Origin: Methanobacterium veterum
GTDB taxonomy: Archaea > Methanobacteriota > Methanobacteria > Methanobacteriales > Methanobacteriaceae
Reading direction: 5' to 3'
DNA length: 64,000 nt
Assembly (NCBI RefSeq): GCF_000745485.1
Contig: NZ_JQJK01000008.1
Location: 248,001 to 312,000, forward strand
The translations under genes were made by a program, and so were the position numbers. Shown in pieces: positions 56,711 through 64,000 of this stretch. The notes below the pieces were generated by a model that saw only the letters and a list, made by a program, of their open reading frames with translations, searched no databases and was not told the origin of the DNA. Each line of letters opens with the position of its first letter. The stretch's first letter is position 1.

Positions 56711-58615
56711 TTAAAATCTTTTATTATATTCTAACTCTTTAAATTTTATCTTAAATTTTGTTCCTTCAGTTTTATCTAATTCTATAGAACCTTCTAACTG
56801 GTTTACAAGTGTATTTACTAATCGCAGACCTAATGATGAATTTACACTTTTAAAATCAATATTTTCTGGAAAACCGATCCCATTGTCACTTATAATAAGT
56901 TCGAACTCTTCCCCATATGAATTAATACTCACTGATATTTTCCCAGGCTCATGATTTGGAAATGCATATTTTAAGCTGTTAGAAATCAGTTCGCTTAATA
57001 TTAAGCCACATGGGACTGCAGTTTCAATATTTAATAAGATTGGTTCAGATTTAATAAAGAACTTAATGTGGTTTTTAGCACCATAAGAAAGGAATAAATC
57101 ATGAGCCAGATTTTCGATGTAACTTATGAAGTCTATACTGGTTAGATCAATGGATTGATAAAGCATCTCATGAATTATAGCCATAGATTGAACTCTATTT
57201 TGACTCTCCTGTAAAACATTAATTGCTTCTTGCTCATCAACATAATTCGCCTGAAGGTCAAGTAAACTAGAAATTATCTGCAAATTATTCTTAACCCTAT
57301 GATGTATCTCCATTAAAAGAGTCTCTTTCTCTTTAAGCGACGCTTTAATATCATTTTCAGCTTTTTTACGCTCACTAATATCACGAAAAACAACCTGAAC
57401 TGCCTTTTTACCATCATAAATGAAAGCTGTTGCTAAAACTTCCACATATACTATCGTTCCATCAGGCCGTACAAATTTTTCTTCAATAGGTGGAACAGCC
57501 TCACCTTTCTCTAACATATTTTGCACGCGTTCTGATACAATTTTATCGTACTTTGGATGCACAAAATTAAATAATGACTTATTCAAATATTTATCTGGAT
57601 CTTTTACTCCCAAAAGTTTAATTGCTGCACTATTTGCAGAAATAATCTTACCTTCACTATGAATAACAACTGCATCAAATGAATTTTCTAATAACTTACG
57701 ATAATGGTTTTTACTTTCTATAAGTGCTCCCTTTGATCTTTTCTTGTCAGTAATGTCTAAAAGAGAAATTACCCGATCTCTTGTATAAGGAATTAAGTCA
57801 ATAGTTACATAAACATCCCTGATATCTCCCTGTTTATTTATCAACTTAATTTCATAATTTTTTGGAGCAGAATCCGGGTCATTTTTTCTTAAATTATGAT
57901 AACTTATCAACCGTTCCAAGTCTTCTTCTATTGCAAAATCCATAAGACTTTTTTTACCTTCTAGTTCTTCCTTTGAATATCCAGAAAGCTTTTCAAATTC
58001 AGTATTTGCAAGAGAAATAACAATATCTTCTCCAATTATTAATGTTGCAGTTCCAGTATTCTCAAAAATAGTTCTATAATACAATTCTGACGTTTTAAGT
58101 GCTTCTTTTGCCTTCTTATGCTCACTGATATCATGACAGATCACATTTAATGCAAATATTTCATTATTCATTTTTAATGGAGTTAAATATGTTTTAACAT
58201 AACGAATTTCGCCATTTCTATCAATAAACCTTGATACACCAATTTTAGTTTTATTTCCCTTTAAAACATGAGATATATTGTTCACATGTAGTGGCATTTC
58301 TTCATCAAGCAATAAGTCTAGTTCTGTAAAGTTCCTACCAATTAATTCTTCCCGGGATAACCCTACTACTTCACATGCTGCTTTATTTACATCTATTAAA
58401 TTGCCATCTAACCCTATAATTATCATATAGTGAGGAGATGAATTAAAAATAGTCTTGTACTTTTGTTCATTTTCTTTCAGTTGTTTTCCTGCTCTTTTAC
58501 GTTCAGTAATGTCTTTTATGAAACTTTTTAAATATTTTACAGAATCAGCATAATTTTTAAAAGCTTTATATATCATTTTAGGGCATATGATCTCTTTGTT
58601 CAACATGATACTCAT
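56711..58615 (-). CDS. PAS sensor kinase of HisKA_2 type, abnormal N terminus
   Basis: 634 residues. Three PAS/PAC units at about 40-165, 170-290 and 300-415. HisKA_2 with the phosphoacceptor in EIHHRVKNNLQIISSLLDLQ near residue 440; HATPase near 520-625 with ELISNSLKYAFP and DNGIGFPENI. No membrane span. The first 40 residues end FIKDITERKRAGKQ, a PAC ending with no PAS domain before it, so the 5' part of an earlier, longer kinase seems lost. No response regulator nearby. Confidence 0.87.
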   Translation of the reverse strand: MSIMLNKEIICPKMIYKAFKNYADSVKYLKSFIKDITERKRAGKQLKENEQKYKTIFNSSPHYMIIIGLDGNLIDVNKAACEVVGLSREELIGRNFTELDLLLDEEMPLHVNNISHVLKGNKTKIGVSRFIDRNGEIRYVKTYLTPLKMNNEIFALNVICHDISEHKKAKEALKTSELYYRTIFENTGTATLIIGEDIVISLANTEFEKLSGYSKEELEGKKSLMDFAIEEDLERLISYHNLRKNDPDSAPKNYEIKLINKQGDIRDVYVTIDLIPYTRDRVISLLDITDKKRSKGALIESKNHYRKLLENSFDAVVIHSEGKIISANSAAIKLLGVKDPDKYLNKSLFNFVHPKYDKIVSERVQNMLEKGEAVPPIEEKFVRPDGTIVYVEVLATAFIYDGKKAVQVVFRDISERKKAENDIKASLKEKETLLMEIHHRVKNNLQIISSLLDLQANYVDEQEAINVLQESQNRVQSMAIIHEMLYQSIDLTSIDFISYIENLAHDLFLSYGAKNHIKFFIKSEPILLNIETAVPCGLILSELISNSLKYAFPNHEPGKISVSINSYGEEFELIISDNGIGFPENIDFKSVNSSLGLRLVNTLVNQLEGSIELDKTEGTKFKIKFKELEYNKRF

Positions 58616-58779
58616 CGCTTTATTTTCATAAACATTTAAATATAATTAGATTCTTTGTGAAGATTAGCACTAAAATAGATACTAATGTAGAAATTATTAT
58701 AAATAAATTTTTAGATTCATCGCAATAATATGTTTTCTGTTTGTTTAAAGAATATACAAAAAATAAAAAAATAATAGAA

Positions 58780-60045
58780 TTAATATGTTTCTTTCCAGGT
58801 CCATGATCTAAATCCTAAACTTTTAAAATCTGTGAAACCTGAAATATTTGAACCTTTTATTTTGAATCCAATCTGCGGAACATCTCGGATTTTTTGACTT
58901 ATACCGTACTGTCCATTACTTATTAAAATAGCTGGTTTTTCATTATTTCCATATAGCCCAGTTACATTATTAAATGTACCTTTTGGAGTTATAAACCATC
59001 CTGCTGTGTAGTATCCGTCTGTATTTCCTTTTACTATTAGCTCTATTACATTATTATGATGTACTGTGTAAGTTTTTGCGTTTGTCGTCGTATAAGTCTG
59101 ATTTGATGTTACAACTCCCGAATAATCTTCTTGAATGTTTCTTGTTAAGCTTTCGGCTATGTCTGAATAATCCCAATATCCATAGTCTGGTTCTTCATCT
59201 GTATTGATCCAATCCATTTTAAATACTTGAATTGGCTCTTTAAATACGTTTTTACTTTCTAAATTCTGTCCGGTAACTGTTATTTCAATATATTCTAATC
59301 TGTTGTAGTATGTGTCTATATTAAAAGTGCATGATGTATCATTCCAGCTTGTTGGATGTCCTGAGTCTTGCTGATATTCTCCAAATGATTTTATTGTTAC
59401 ATTATCACGTAAATTTCCAGGTATTGATGCCGTTATATTCCAGATACTTATATCTCTTGTATTGTCAAAATTAATTTTACAATACATCCTTGTTATTCCT
59501 GTTTTTCCTGAAAGTGGAGAAGTATAATTTAATGCTGTTCCTGTCCATGTTGTGAGTGTGCCTGCCGTTTGATAGACTTCAGTTACTGTTTTATTGCTTG
59601 CAGATAACATTGCTTCTTTTAATGAAAATTTCCGGGCGTTATTAGTGAATTTTATTTCTTTAAATGCTTTATTTGAATTTACTACTGCGTAACCTTCTTT
59701 AAAGCTCCCATCTGTTTGATTTGACATTGAAAACCTTATTCGGGTTCCTTTTCCTGCATTTAAGGCCGGTACTTTTATTGTTTTCTTTAAATACTTGTTA
59801 TCAAATGTTTTTATGTAAAAATCAAGGGTTGTATTTTTTGAAGCTCCAGAACCATAATTAGCTATTTCAACAGCATAACCCGGAACATATTTTGGATAAG
59901 TGCTAAATCCTTCATAATTGTTTGGTGAAACTTTTACAATGCTTAAATCTGGCGTATAAGCTGCGTTAGTTTCTGGAAAATTAAAAAAAGCGGTTATTAA
60001 TAGAGTTAATACTATTATTCCCGCTATTCCTTGATACCTATTCAT
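58780..60045 (-). CDS. Secreted CARDB-like surface protein
   Basis: 421 residues with a signal peptide (about 1-28, GIAGIIVLTLLITAFFN). A CARDB-like Ig-fold domain follows at about 32-140 (DLSIVKVSPNNYEGFSTYP, VPGYAVEIANYGSGAS), then beta-rich, Asn/Thr-rich sequence with many N-x-S/T sequons. Extracellular, likely attached to the envelope. Its start overlaps the preceding membrane gene by four bases, so it belongs to the coupled operon running from 62887. Confidence 0.8.
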   Translation of the reverse strand: MNRYQGIAGIIVLTLLITAFFNFPETNAAYTPDLSIVKVSPNNYEGFSTYPKYVPGYAVEIANYGSGASKNTTLDFYIKTFDNKYLKKTIKVPALNAGKGTRIRFSMSNQTDGSFKEGYAVVNSNKAFKEIKFTNNARKFSLKEAMLSASNKTVTEVYQTAGTLTTWTGTALNYTSPLSGKTGITRMYCKINFDNTRDISIWNITASIPGNLRDNVTIKSFGEYQQDSGHPTSWNDTSCTFNIDTYYNRLEYIEITVTGQNLESKNVFKEPIQVFKMDWINTDEEPDYGYWDYSDIAESLTRNIQEDYSGVVTSNQTYTTTNAKTYTVHHNNVIELIVKGNTDGYYTAGWFITPKGTFNNVTGLYGNNEKPAILISNGQYGISQKIRDVPQIGFKIKGSNISGFTDFKSLGFRSWTWKETY

Positions 60046-61064
60046 AATACCACCTTAATTAATGGTACTATCATAAAAAAGAAGAATCCTCCATCATCTT
60101 CACTGTCTGAATAGTCTCCTGAATCATCCCAATAATCAGCGTCTGGGTTATATCCTGGGTCGTAACTATCTGGTATGTAATCTTGGCTGTCGTCTTCCAT
60201 TGTTATATTCTGTTCTATGTCATCTCCGCCTGCTGCACCTGTTAAATCATCGAATAAAGGGTCTAACATATCTAGTAAATCTTGATTATTGTCTGTTTCA
60301 TTGTTAGTCTGATTAGTTTGATTTGTTGTATTCTGGTTGTTATTTGTGTTATTGTCTTGATTATCTGTTAACCAATCTATTAAATTGTCTGTATCGTCGT
60401 TATTATCATTATTGTTTGTATTATCGGTTACTTTGTCTGTTGTTTTATCTACTGCGTTTGTTTTTGTATAAGGTGTATAATTTGAGCTTCCTGTTTTATA
60501 ATTAGATGATTTAGTACCATTATTTTTTAAATTCCCTGTAATTTTATCTATGAAATCACTTAAAGCATTACTACTGTTTGTTTTTTTAAGAGTTGAATTA
60601 TTTCCATCTGCTAAAATACCATATTCAGGCATTCCATAAACTACACCATATGCCAAGGGTACTAATAATAATAAAAGTACTAAGCATAAGGCTTTTTCTT
60701 GTTTATTACCTGTTTGAATTCTAGATTTTTCTTTTTTAGGCATTACCATTCTTGTTTTTTTGAAAGGGTATAGAAAAGCTACTCCTTTTTTTGTAATTGT
60801 ATCTAACAGTATATGCCCTAGAAATCCACTTGCAAATGCTATTCCCATTTGTATATTAAATAAAAAGCTCGCTATAACTGGAATTAACCAAATTATAGAA
60901 TGTCCCCAGCTTCGATGTTCTCCTATTGCTCTTTCAATCAAATCAGGCATTATAGAGATCCATGCTGTGAACAATATCCCTGCTATTGTAAAAGGTTGAT
61001 CTAATAACCAAACTAACAGGGCGTATAATAAAATTCCTAAAGTTATATGAGTATAATATCTCAT
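60042..61064 (-). CDS. YdjM/DUF457-like membrane protein with acidic external tail
   Basis: About 340 residues from ATG 61064; the GTG at 61073 overlaps the AGGTGG ribosome site. The N-terminal 115 residues match the metal-dependent membrane hydrolase group (DUF457/YdjM): HITLGILLYALL, SIMPDLIERAIGEHRSWGHS with His/Asp/Glu metal candidates, and FASGFLGHILLDTITKKG. After another span comes about 150 residues of Asn/Asp/Thr-rich sequence, then an acidic piece with PGYNPDADYWDDSGD and a terminal hydrophobic GFFFFMIVPLI. This fusion is unusual. Overlaps the next gene by four bases. Confidence 0.75.
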   Translation of the reverse strand: MRYYTHITLGILLYALLVWLLDQPFTIAGILFTAWISIMPDLIERAIGEHRSWGHSIIWLIPVIASFLFNIQMGIAFASGFLGHILLDTITKKGVAFLYPFKKTRMVMPKKEKSRIQTGNKQEKALCLVLLLLLVPLAYGVVYGMPEYGILADGNNSTLKKTNSSNALSDFIDKITGNLKNNGTKSSNYKTGSSNYTPYTKTNAVDKTTDKVTDNTNNNDNNDDTDNLIDWLTDNQDNNTNNNQNTTNQTNQTNNETDNNQDLLDMLDPLFDDLTGAAGGDDIEQNITMEDDSQDYIPDSYDPGYNPDADYWDDSGDYSDSEDDGGFFFFMIVPLIKVVL

Positions 61065-61078
61065 AATAACCACCTGTT

Positions 61079-61702
61079 TTATTTTACAAAATATAAAATT
61101 GTTCTCGTGACTAAAATAGACATTATAACTGCTGTCATTACTTTATCACTCGAAATTAAGCTTAGTTTATATAAACAAAGAAAAATTAAAACTCCTATTA
61201 TTAAAATGAATGGTATTGTAATATTCATTTCTGCTCTGCTTTCTTCCTGTTCTTCTTTATTTATGAGTTTAAAAGTTTTATAAAATCCATAAGCTTCTTT
61301 TTTATGAATTCCAAATGTAGAACCCACCATTACTATAAATGGATTACCAACTAAACTCATCCAATATTGAGCTGATGTTCTTGTTAGTCTTTCAAAGTGG
61401 TTAAAAATAATAACTAATTTATTTTTTTTGTTTCTTTTCTTTAAAAGTTCTTTTAGCTGGTCTTTGGTCTTTTTTGATAGTTGTTCTTCTGATTCAATAT
61501 TTTTGATTTCTTGTAATTTTGAAACTTCTCGGATTACTTTAATCATTTTTGACTTAATAGGATCTGTTTCATTTATATAAACTGCTCTATATCTTTCTTT
61601 TATTAAATCTGCATACTCATATGTATTTTTTTTCCAAATTAAGCTATTTTTTCCATTTTTAATATTTTCAAAAATCCTTTCTAAAATCTCTTCTTTTTCC
61701 AT
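61079..61702 (-). CDS. Hypothetical two-span membrane protein, possible degenerate ATPase
   Basis: 207 residues. The soluble part (1-155) contains KLVIIFNHFERLTRTSAQ near residue 95, which resembles a Walker B region of STAND/AAA ATPases with Asn-His in place of Asp-Glu. An N-terminal NGKNSLIWKK lies where a P loop would be, without the canonical GKT/S. Two membrane helices end the chain (NITIPFILIIGVLIFLCLY; VMTAVIMSILVTRTILYF). One base separates it from the resolvase gene. The ATPase link is weak. Confidence 0.6.
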   Translation of the reverse strand: MEKEEILERIFENIKNGKNSLIWKKNTYEYADLIKERYRAVYINETDPIKSKMIKVIREVSKLQEIKNIESEEQLSKKTKDQLKELLKKRNKKNKLVIIFNHFERLTRTSAQYWMSLVGNPFIVMVGSTFGIHKKEAYGFYKTFKLINKEEQEESRAEMNITIPFILIIGVLIFLCLYKLSLISSDKVMTAVIMSILVTRTILYFVK

Positions 61703-61703
61703 T

Positions 61704-62132
61704 TTAGATCAATTTTGTTTGTGATTCATTACTTATTAGCTCGTTAAAAGTTATTCCTTTTAATTCTGCAGTGTTATAATCTAATGAAAACCCTTTAATC
61801 CCCACATTTAGATATTGAAGTTCTACAAATCGCCAATTTGACCTATTTAAAAATTTAGCTGCTATGTATGCTTTTGCCTTAAATCTCTGTGCAAATGTCC
61901 TTAATGTATAAACCTGCTTACTTCTAACTCTTATTAAACTTGTATGGCTTGTTTTCACTTCTAAAATTAATGTTTGTTCTCCGTCTGCTGCAAATATATC
62001 GGGGTTTGAAATTCCAGAGGCTGCAAGCCTGCAAGCTGAGAAATCATTATCTTTAAACAATTTCACTAAATCTTGCTCATGCTTTATTCCCATTCTTTTT
62101 ATTTGTTTGGGCGTCATAAGCTCTGATTTCAT
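61704..62132 (-). CDS. Archaeal-type Holliday junction resolvase (Hjc-like)
   Basis: 142 residues. Active-site pattern of the Hjc/RecB-like nuclease fold: Glu in GIKHEQDLVKLFKD, then CRLAASGISNPDIFAADG with the catalytic Asp, then ILEVKTSHTS with the Glu-x-Lys. It cuts four-way DNA junctions. Its place inside an operon of secreted and membrane proteins is unlike the housekeeping gene and typical of viruses that resolve their own replication intermediates. Overlaps the transglutaminase-like gene by four bases. Confidence 0.85.
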   Translation of the reverse strand: MKSELMTPKQIKRMGIKHEQDLVKLFKDNDFSACRLAASGISNPDIFAADGEQTLILEVKTSHTSLIRVRSKQVYTLRTFAQRFKAKAYIAAKFLNRSNWRFVELQYLNVGIKGFSLDYNTAELKGITFNELISNESQTKLI

Positions 62133-62887
62133 TGGTAAGCCCCTAATATTTTTGTTTTAATTCCTACTTTGTGATAAAAGGGTTTATATCCATAATGTTT
62201 TGTTATTAATGAAGGGTCAAATCTTATCCAATGTTTTGAATCTATTTTTACTTCTAAAGCTCTGTGGTTACTTGCTTCGCTTGTATGTAATTGTATAACT
62301 TTTAAATTGTATCCTTCATTGAGTAAAATCAATTTTGATAAATCTGTTAAACCCCAGCAGTCGCCTTTACCTGTACTAATTACGCCTTGGGCTGTTGTTG
62401 CAGAACCTCTTTGATAATCAAAATTTTTTCTAATCCAGTTAGCTAATCTACATAAACCTTTAAATCCTTCTAAATTCTCTATTTCAGGGCCTATTGTGCT
62501 TATTTCTTCATTATTACAATATACTTTACAATTATTGATTTCTGATTCTGTGTATCCTTCTATAACTGGGTGGTCTTGGTGCCATTGATAATTATATTCA
62601 TCTATATTGTCCTTTACTTCCCGAATTGATACATTATACTCGCTTGCCATTGCCTCAATTTCTTCGTCTGGTAAAAGTAGTTCATCCCCGTATGGTGTGT
62701 TATATATGTCTATTTCTGTTTTTGCGTAAGCTCTGACATCTTTTAATTCATCAAAACTGTTTTGTTTATCTGCTTCATTCATTACTTCTTGTTCTTTTAT
62801 GCCAGCGTGGCTGCTATTTCCTAAAAAATAGCCTCCAGTTATACTACATAAAAATACTACAAAAAGAAGAATAGTGATTTTTTTCAT
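62129..62887 (-). CDS. Secreted transglutaminase-like protein
   Basis: 252 residues with an N-terminal signal or anchor (ITILLFVVFLCSITGGYFL). Transglutaminase/cysteine-protease core: catalytic Cys in GKGDCWGLTDLSKLILLNEG near residue 177, His in EASNHRALEVKI near 208, Asp in WIRFDPSLIT near 222. In methanobacterial viruses, proteins of this fold (PeiW, PeiP) cut pseudomurein cross-links. This one lacks the pseudomurein-binding repeats of those enzymes, so wall cleavage is only a possibility. First gene of the coupled set. Confidence 0.82.
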   Translation of the reverse strand: MKKITILLFVVFLCSITGGYFLGNSSHAGIKEQEVMNEADKQNSFDELKDVRAYAKTEIDIYNTPYGDELLLPDEEIEAMASEYNVSIREVKDNIDEYNYQWHQDHPVIEGYTESEINNCKVYCNNEEISTIGPEIENLEGFKGLCRLANWIRKNFDYQRGSATTAQGVISTGKGDCWGLTDLSKLILLNEGYNLKVIQLHTSEASNHRALEVKIDSKHWIRFDPSLITKHYGYKPFYHKVGIKTKILGAYQ

Positions 62888-62919
62888 TGTATCACCTTAA
62901 AAAAGAAAAAAAAGATTTT

Positions 62920-63492
62920 TTAAAGTCCGCCAGTTGTGTCTTGGTCTTCTCCGCTGTCGCTTCCGTCGTCATCATAATCGTCAGCGTCTGGGTTATCTCC
63001 AGGGTCTTCAAGAGGATCCCAAGGTTCTTCTATTTGTTCATCTCCAGGGTCTACGGTTTCATCATCGTCATCGCTTTGATCATCATTCTGGTTGTTATCG
63101 TTCCCGTTATCATCGTCATCGTTTACATTATTGTTATTATTATTGTTTGCTGGTGGTTTGTGTGGTTTTACGGTTGGTTTAGTTGGGTGTGCTGGATGCT
63201 TTTTAATTACATTTAATGCCTGTGTTAATTCAGGTCCTTGATATTCACTACTAATGTCTTCAGTTCCTTGGTATCCTTTTTGGTCTTCTGTTAGCTCATC
63301 GGAACTTTTATTTAAATTATCCATCATTTCACTATCATTTAACTGATCTTGTGTTTGACTGGGTACAGATTGGGCTACTTGTGGGCCTTGAGGGGCTTGA
63401 TTAGTACTTAACATTACTCCTGCACCAACCCCTATTACTGCAATGATAGCGACCATTGCTATTAATAAAGGTTTAGCTATTGGTAATTTCAT
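62920..63492 (-). CDS. Anchored acidic Asn/Asp-rich protein
   Basis: 190 residues. One N-terminal membrane segment (PLLIAMVAIIAVIGVGAGVML), then a Gln/Ser/Pro linker, a KKHPAHPTKPTVKPHKPP basic stretch, a run of Asn and Asp, and an acidic end with PGDNPDADDYDDDGSDSGED. That end is shared with the tail of the membrane protein at 60042-61064. The Asp pattern could bind calcium. External, function unknown. Confidence 0.7.
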   Translation of the reverse strand: MKLPIAKPLLIAMVAIIAVIGVGAGVMLSTNQAPQGPQVAQSVPSQTQDQLNDSEMMDNLNKSSDELTEDQKGYQGTEDISSEYQGPELTQALNVIKKHPAHPTKPTVKPHKPPANNNNNNNVNDDDDNGNDNNQNDDQSDDDDETVDPGDEQIEEPWDPLEDPGDNPDADDYDDDGSDSGEDQDTTGGL

Positions 63493-63561
63493 TTATATCA
63501 CCTTAATGTTTATTTAAATTCCCAAAAAAAGAAAAAAAAGGGGAGAATTTAAAATTTTTAT

Positions 63562-64000
63562 TTAACTAAAGTATCTCTGGTTGTTTCCTTCGTTCAGTTC
63601 TGGCATTTTGTAGTAAGGGTCTACTATGACGTATCCTTTACTGAAAGCTCCGTTAATTACCACGTCTTTAGTTGATCCAGCGTTTACAGTTCCTCCGTTT
63701 AGGTGTATTGTTCTGTATGTACCGTCAGTTTTTCTTACAACAAATTTGACTAATAAGCTGTTTGCATTGGTTAAACCGATGTTTTCAATGGTTGCAGTGG
63801 TTTTGTCAGCCTGTTTGTTGATTGCTTTAACTCTGACATCTGGTAACATAATAGCGTTATAAGCTTGTACACCTGAAGCAGTTCCACCTATGTATAATCC
63901 ACCAAATAACATTGGTTTTGCAGTTGTAGCTGCGTCTGTTATTGGTGTTGCGTTAGTTCCGTCTTCTCTGTTGAGTATAACGACTTTGTTATCATTTGAA
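63562..64000 (-). CDS. Secreted beta-rich surface protein, 5' end outside window
   Basis: The frame stays open to the window edge, so the N terminus is missing; at least 145 residues are present. CARDB-like fold near the end: VKAINKQADKTTATIENIGL, then a strand-rich part with LNGGTVNAGSTKDVVING and DPYYKMPELNEGNNQRY, a pattern of Ig-like domains that join surface proteins. It resembles the secreted protein at 58780-60045. Probably part of the same surface or virion gene set. Confidence 0.75.
   Translation of the reverse strand, partial: SNDNKVVILNREDGTNATPITDAATTAKPMLFGGLYIGGTASGVQAYNAIMLPDVRVKAINKQADKTTATIENIGLTNANSLLVKFVVRKTDGTYRTIHLNGGTVNAGSTKDVVINGAFSKGYVIVDPYYKMPELNEGNNQRYFS

Noticed and set aside
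62887..63216. 109-codon plus frame rich in Val/Ile
   Set aside because: Antisense of the Asp/Asn-rich protein, whose codons read as Val/Ile/Tyr on the other strand.
53022..64000. Ordinary tailed provirus
   Set aside because: No integrase, terminase, portal, capsid or tail gene was recognised, and no tRNA or att repeat at the left side; only a less usual element is supported.

Overview
The window is AT-rich chromosomal DNA of a hydrogenotrophic methanogen of the order Methanobacteriales, most likely a Methanobacterium or close relative. The case rests on heterodisulfide reductase hdrC/hdrB, an MtrA paralogue, a block of methanogenesis marker genes (mmp2, 3, 5, 6, 15, 17) with nifB, 2-phosphoglycerate kinase for cyclic 2,3-diphosphoglycerate, archaeal Nob1, Trm5-type tRNA methyltransferase, diphthine synthase, NucS, archaeal TATA boxes and GGAGG/GGTG ribosome binding sites. 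No rRNA, tRNA, CRISPR array, transposase or integrase was seen.

Layout. 1-3.4 kb: 3' end of iorB, then paaK and an ACT protein on the other strand (aryl-acid salvage). 4-17.4 kb: two near-identical sodium:solute symporters around two large PAS sensor kinases, an MBL-fold hydrolase and a zinc alcohol dehydrogenase. 17.4-20.6 kb: a conserved hypothetical gene broken by one in-frame TGA, then Erf, NucS, a 159-aa protein and a small possible DNA-binding protein (recombination/repair). 20.7-27.3 kb: cupin, PRC-barrel, small zinc finger, pyrE, a secreted protein, moaB, a candidate structured RNA, nob1, DUF2117, mmp2. 27.5-33.1 kb: the mmp3-mmp6-DUF2111-mmp5-mmp15-mmp17-nifB run, matching the machinery that activates methyl-coenzyme M reductase. 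33.2-42.1 kb: mtnA, trm5b, dphB, an orphan DNA adenine methylase, then two PadR regulators with an ABC-2 exporter. 43-53 kb: a methyltransferase, a membrane-anchorless MtrA paralogue, hdrC with a long acidic N-terminal extension, hdrB, small conserved genes, 2-phosphoglycerate kinase and a phosphate transporter. 53.1-64 kb: an accessory region. It holds a run of overlapping micro-genes (several cysteine-rich) with repeat-rich control regions, a PAPS-reductase/ferredoxin protein, a sensor kinase with an abnormal N terminus, and a translationally coupled operon combining secreted or membrane proteins with a Holliday junction resolvase and a transglutaminase-like protein. This looks like an integrated virus or plasmid, or its remains.

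The most distinctive DNA signal is a family of about 19-21-bp palindromes with differing stems, many sharing a five-base loop of the form CTNNG (or its complement CNNAG). They form arrays at 9.3, 19.6, 43.9 and 50.2 kb and occur singly elsewhere. They sit inside moaB in frame, overlap the 3' end of a gene, flank mtrA2, and cut off a SnoaL-like gene remnant. I know of no description of this family, but could not search for one.
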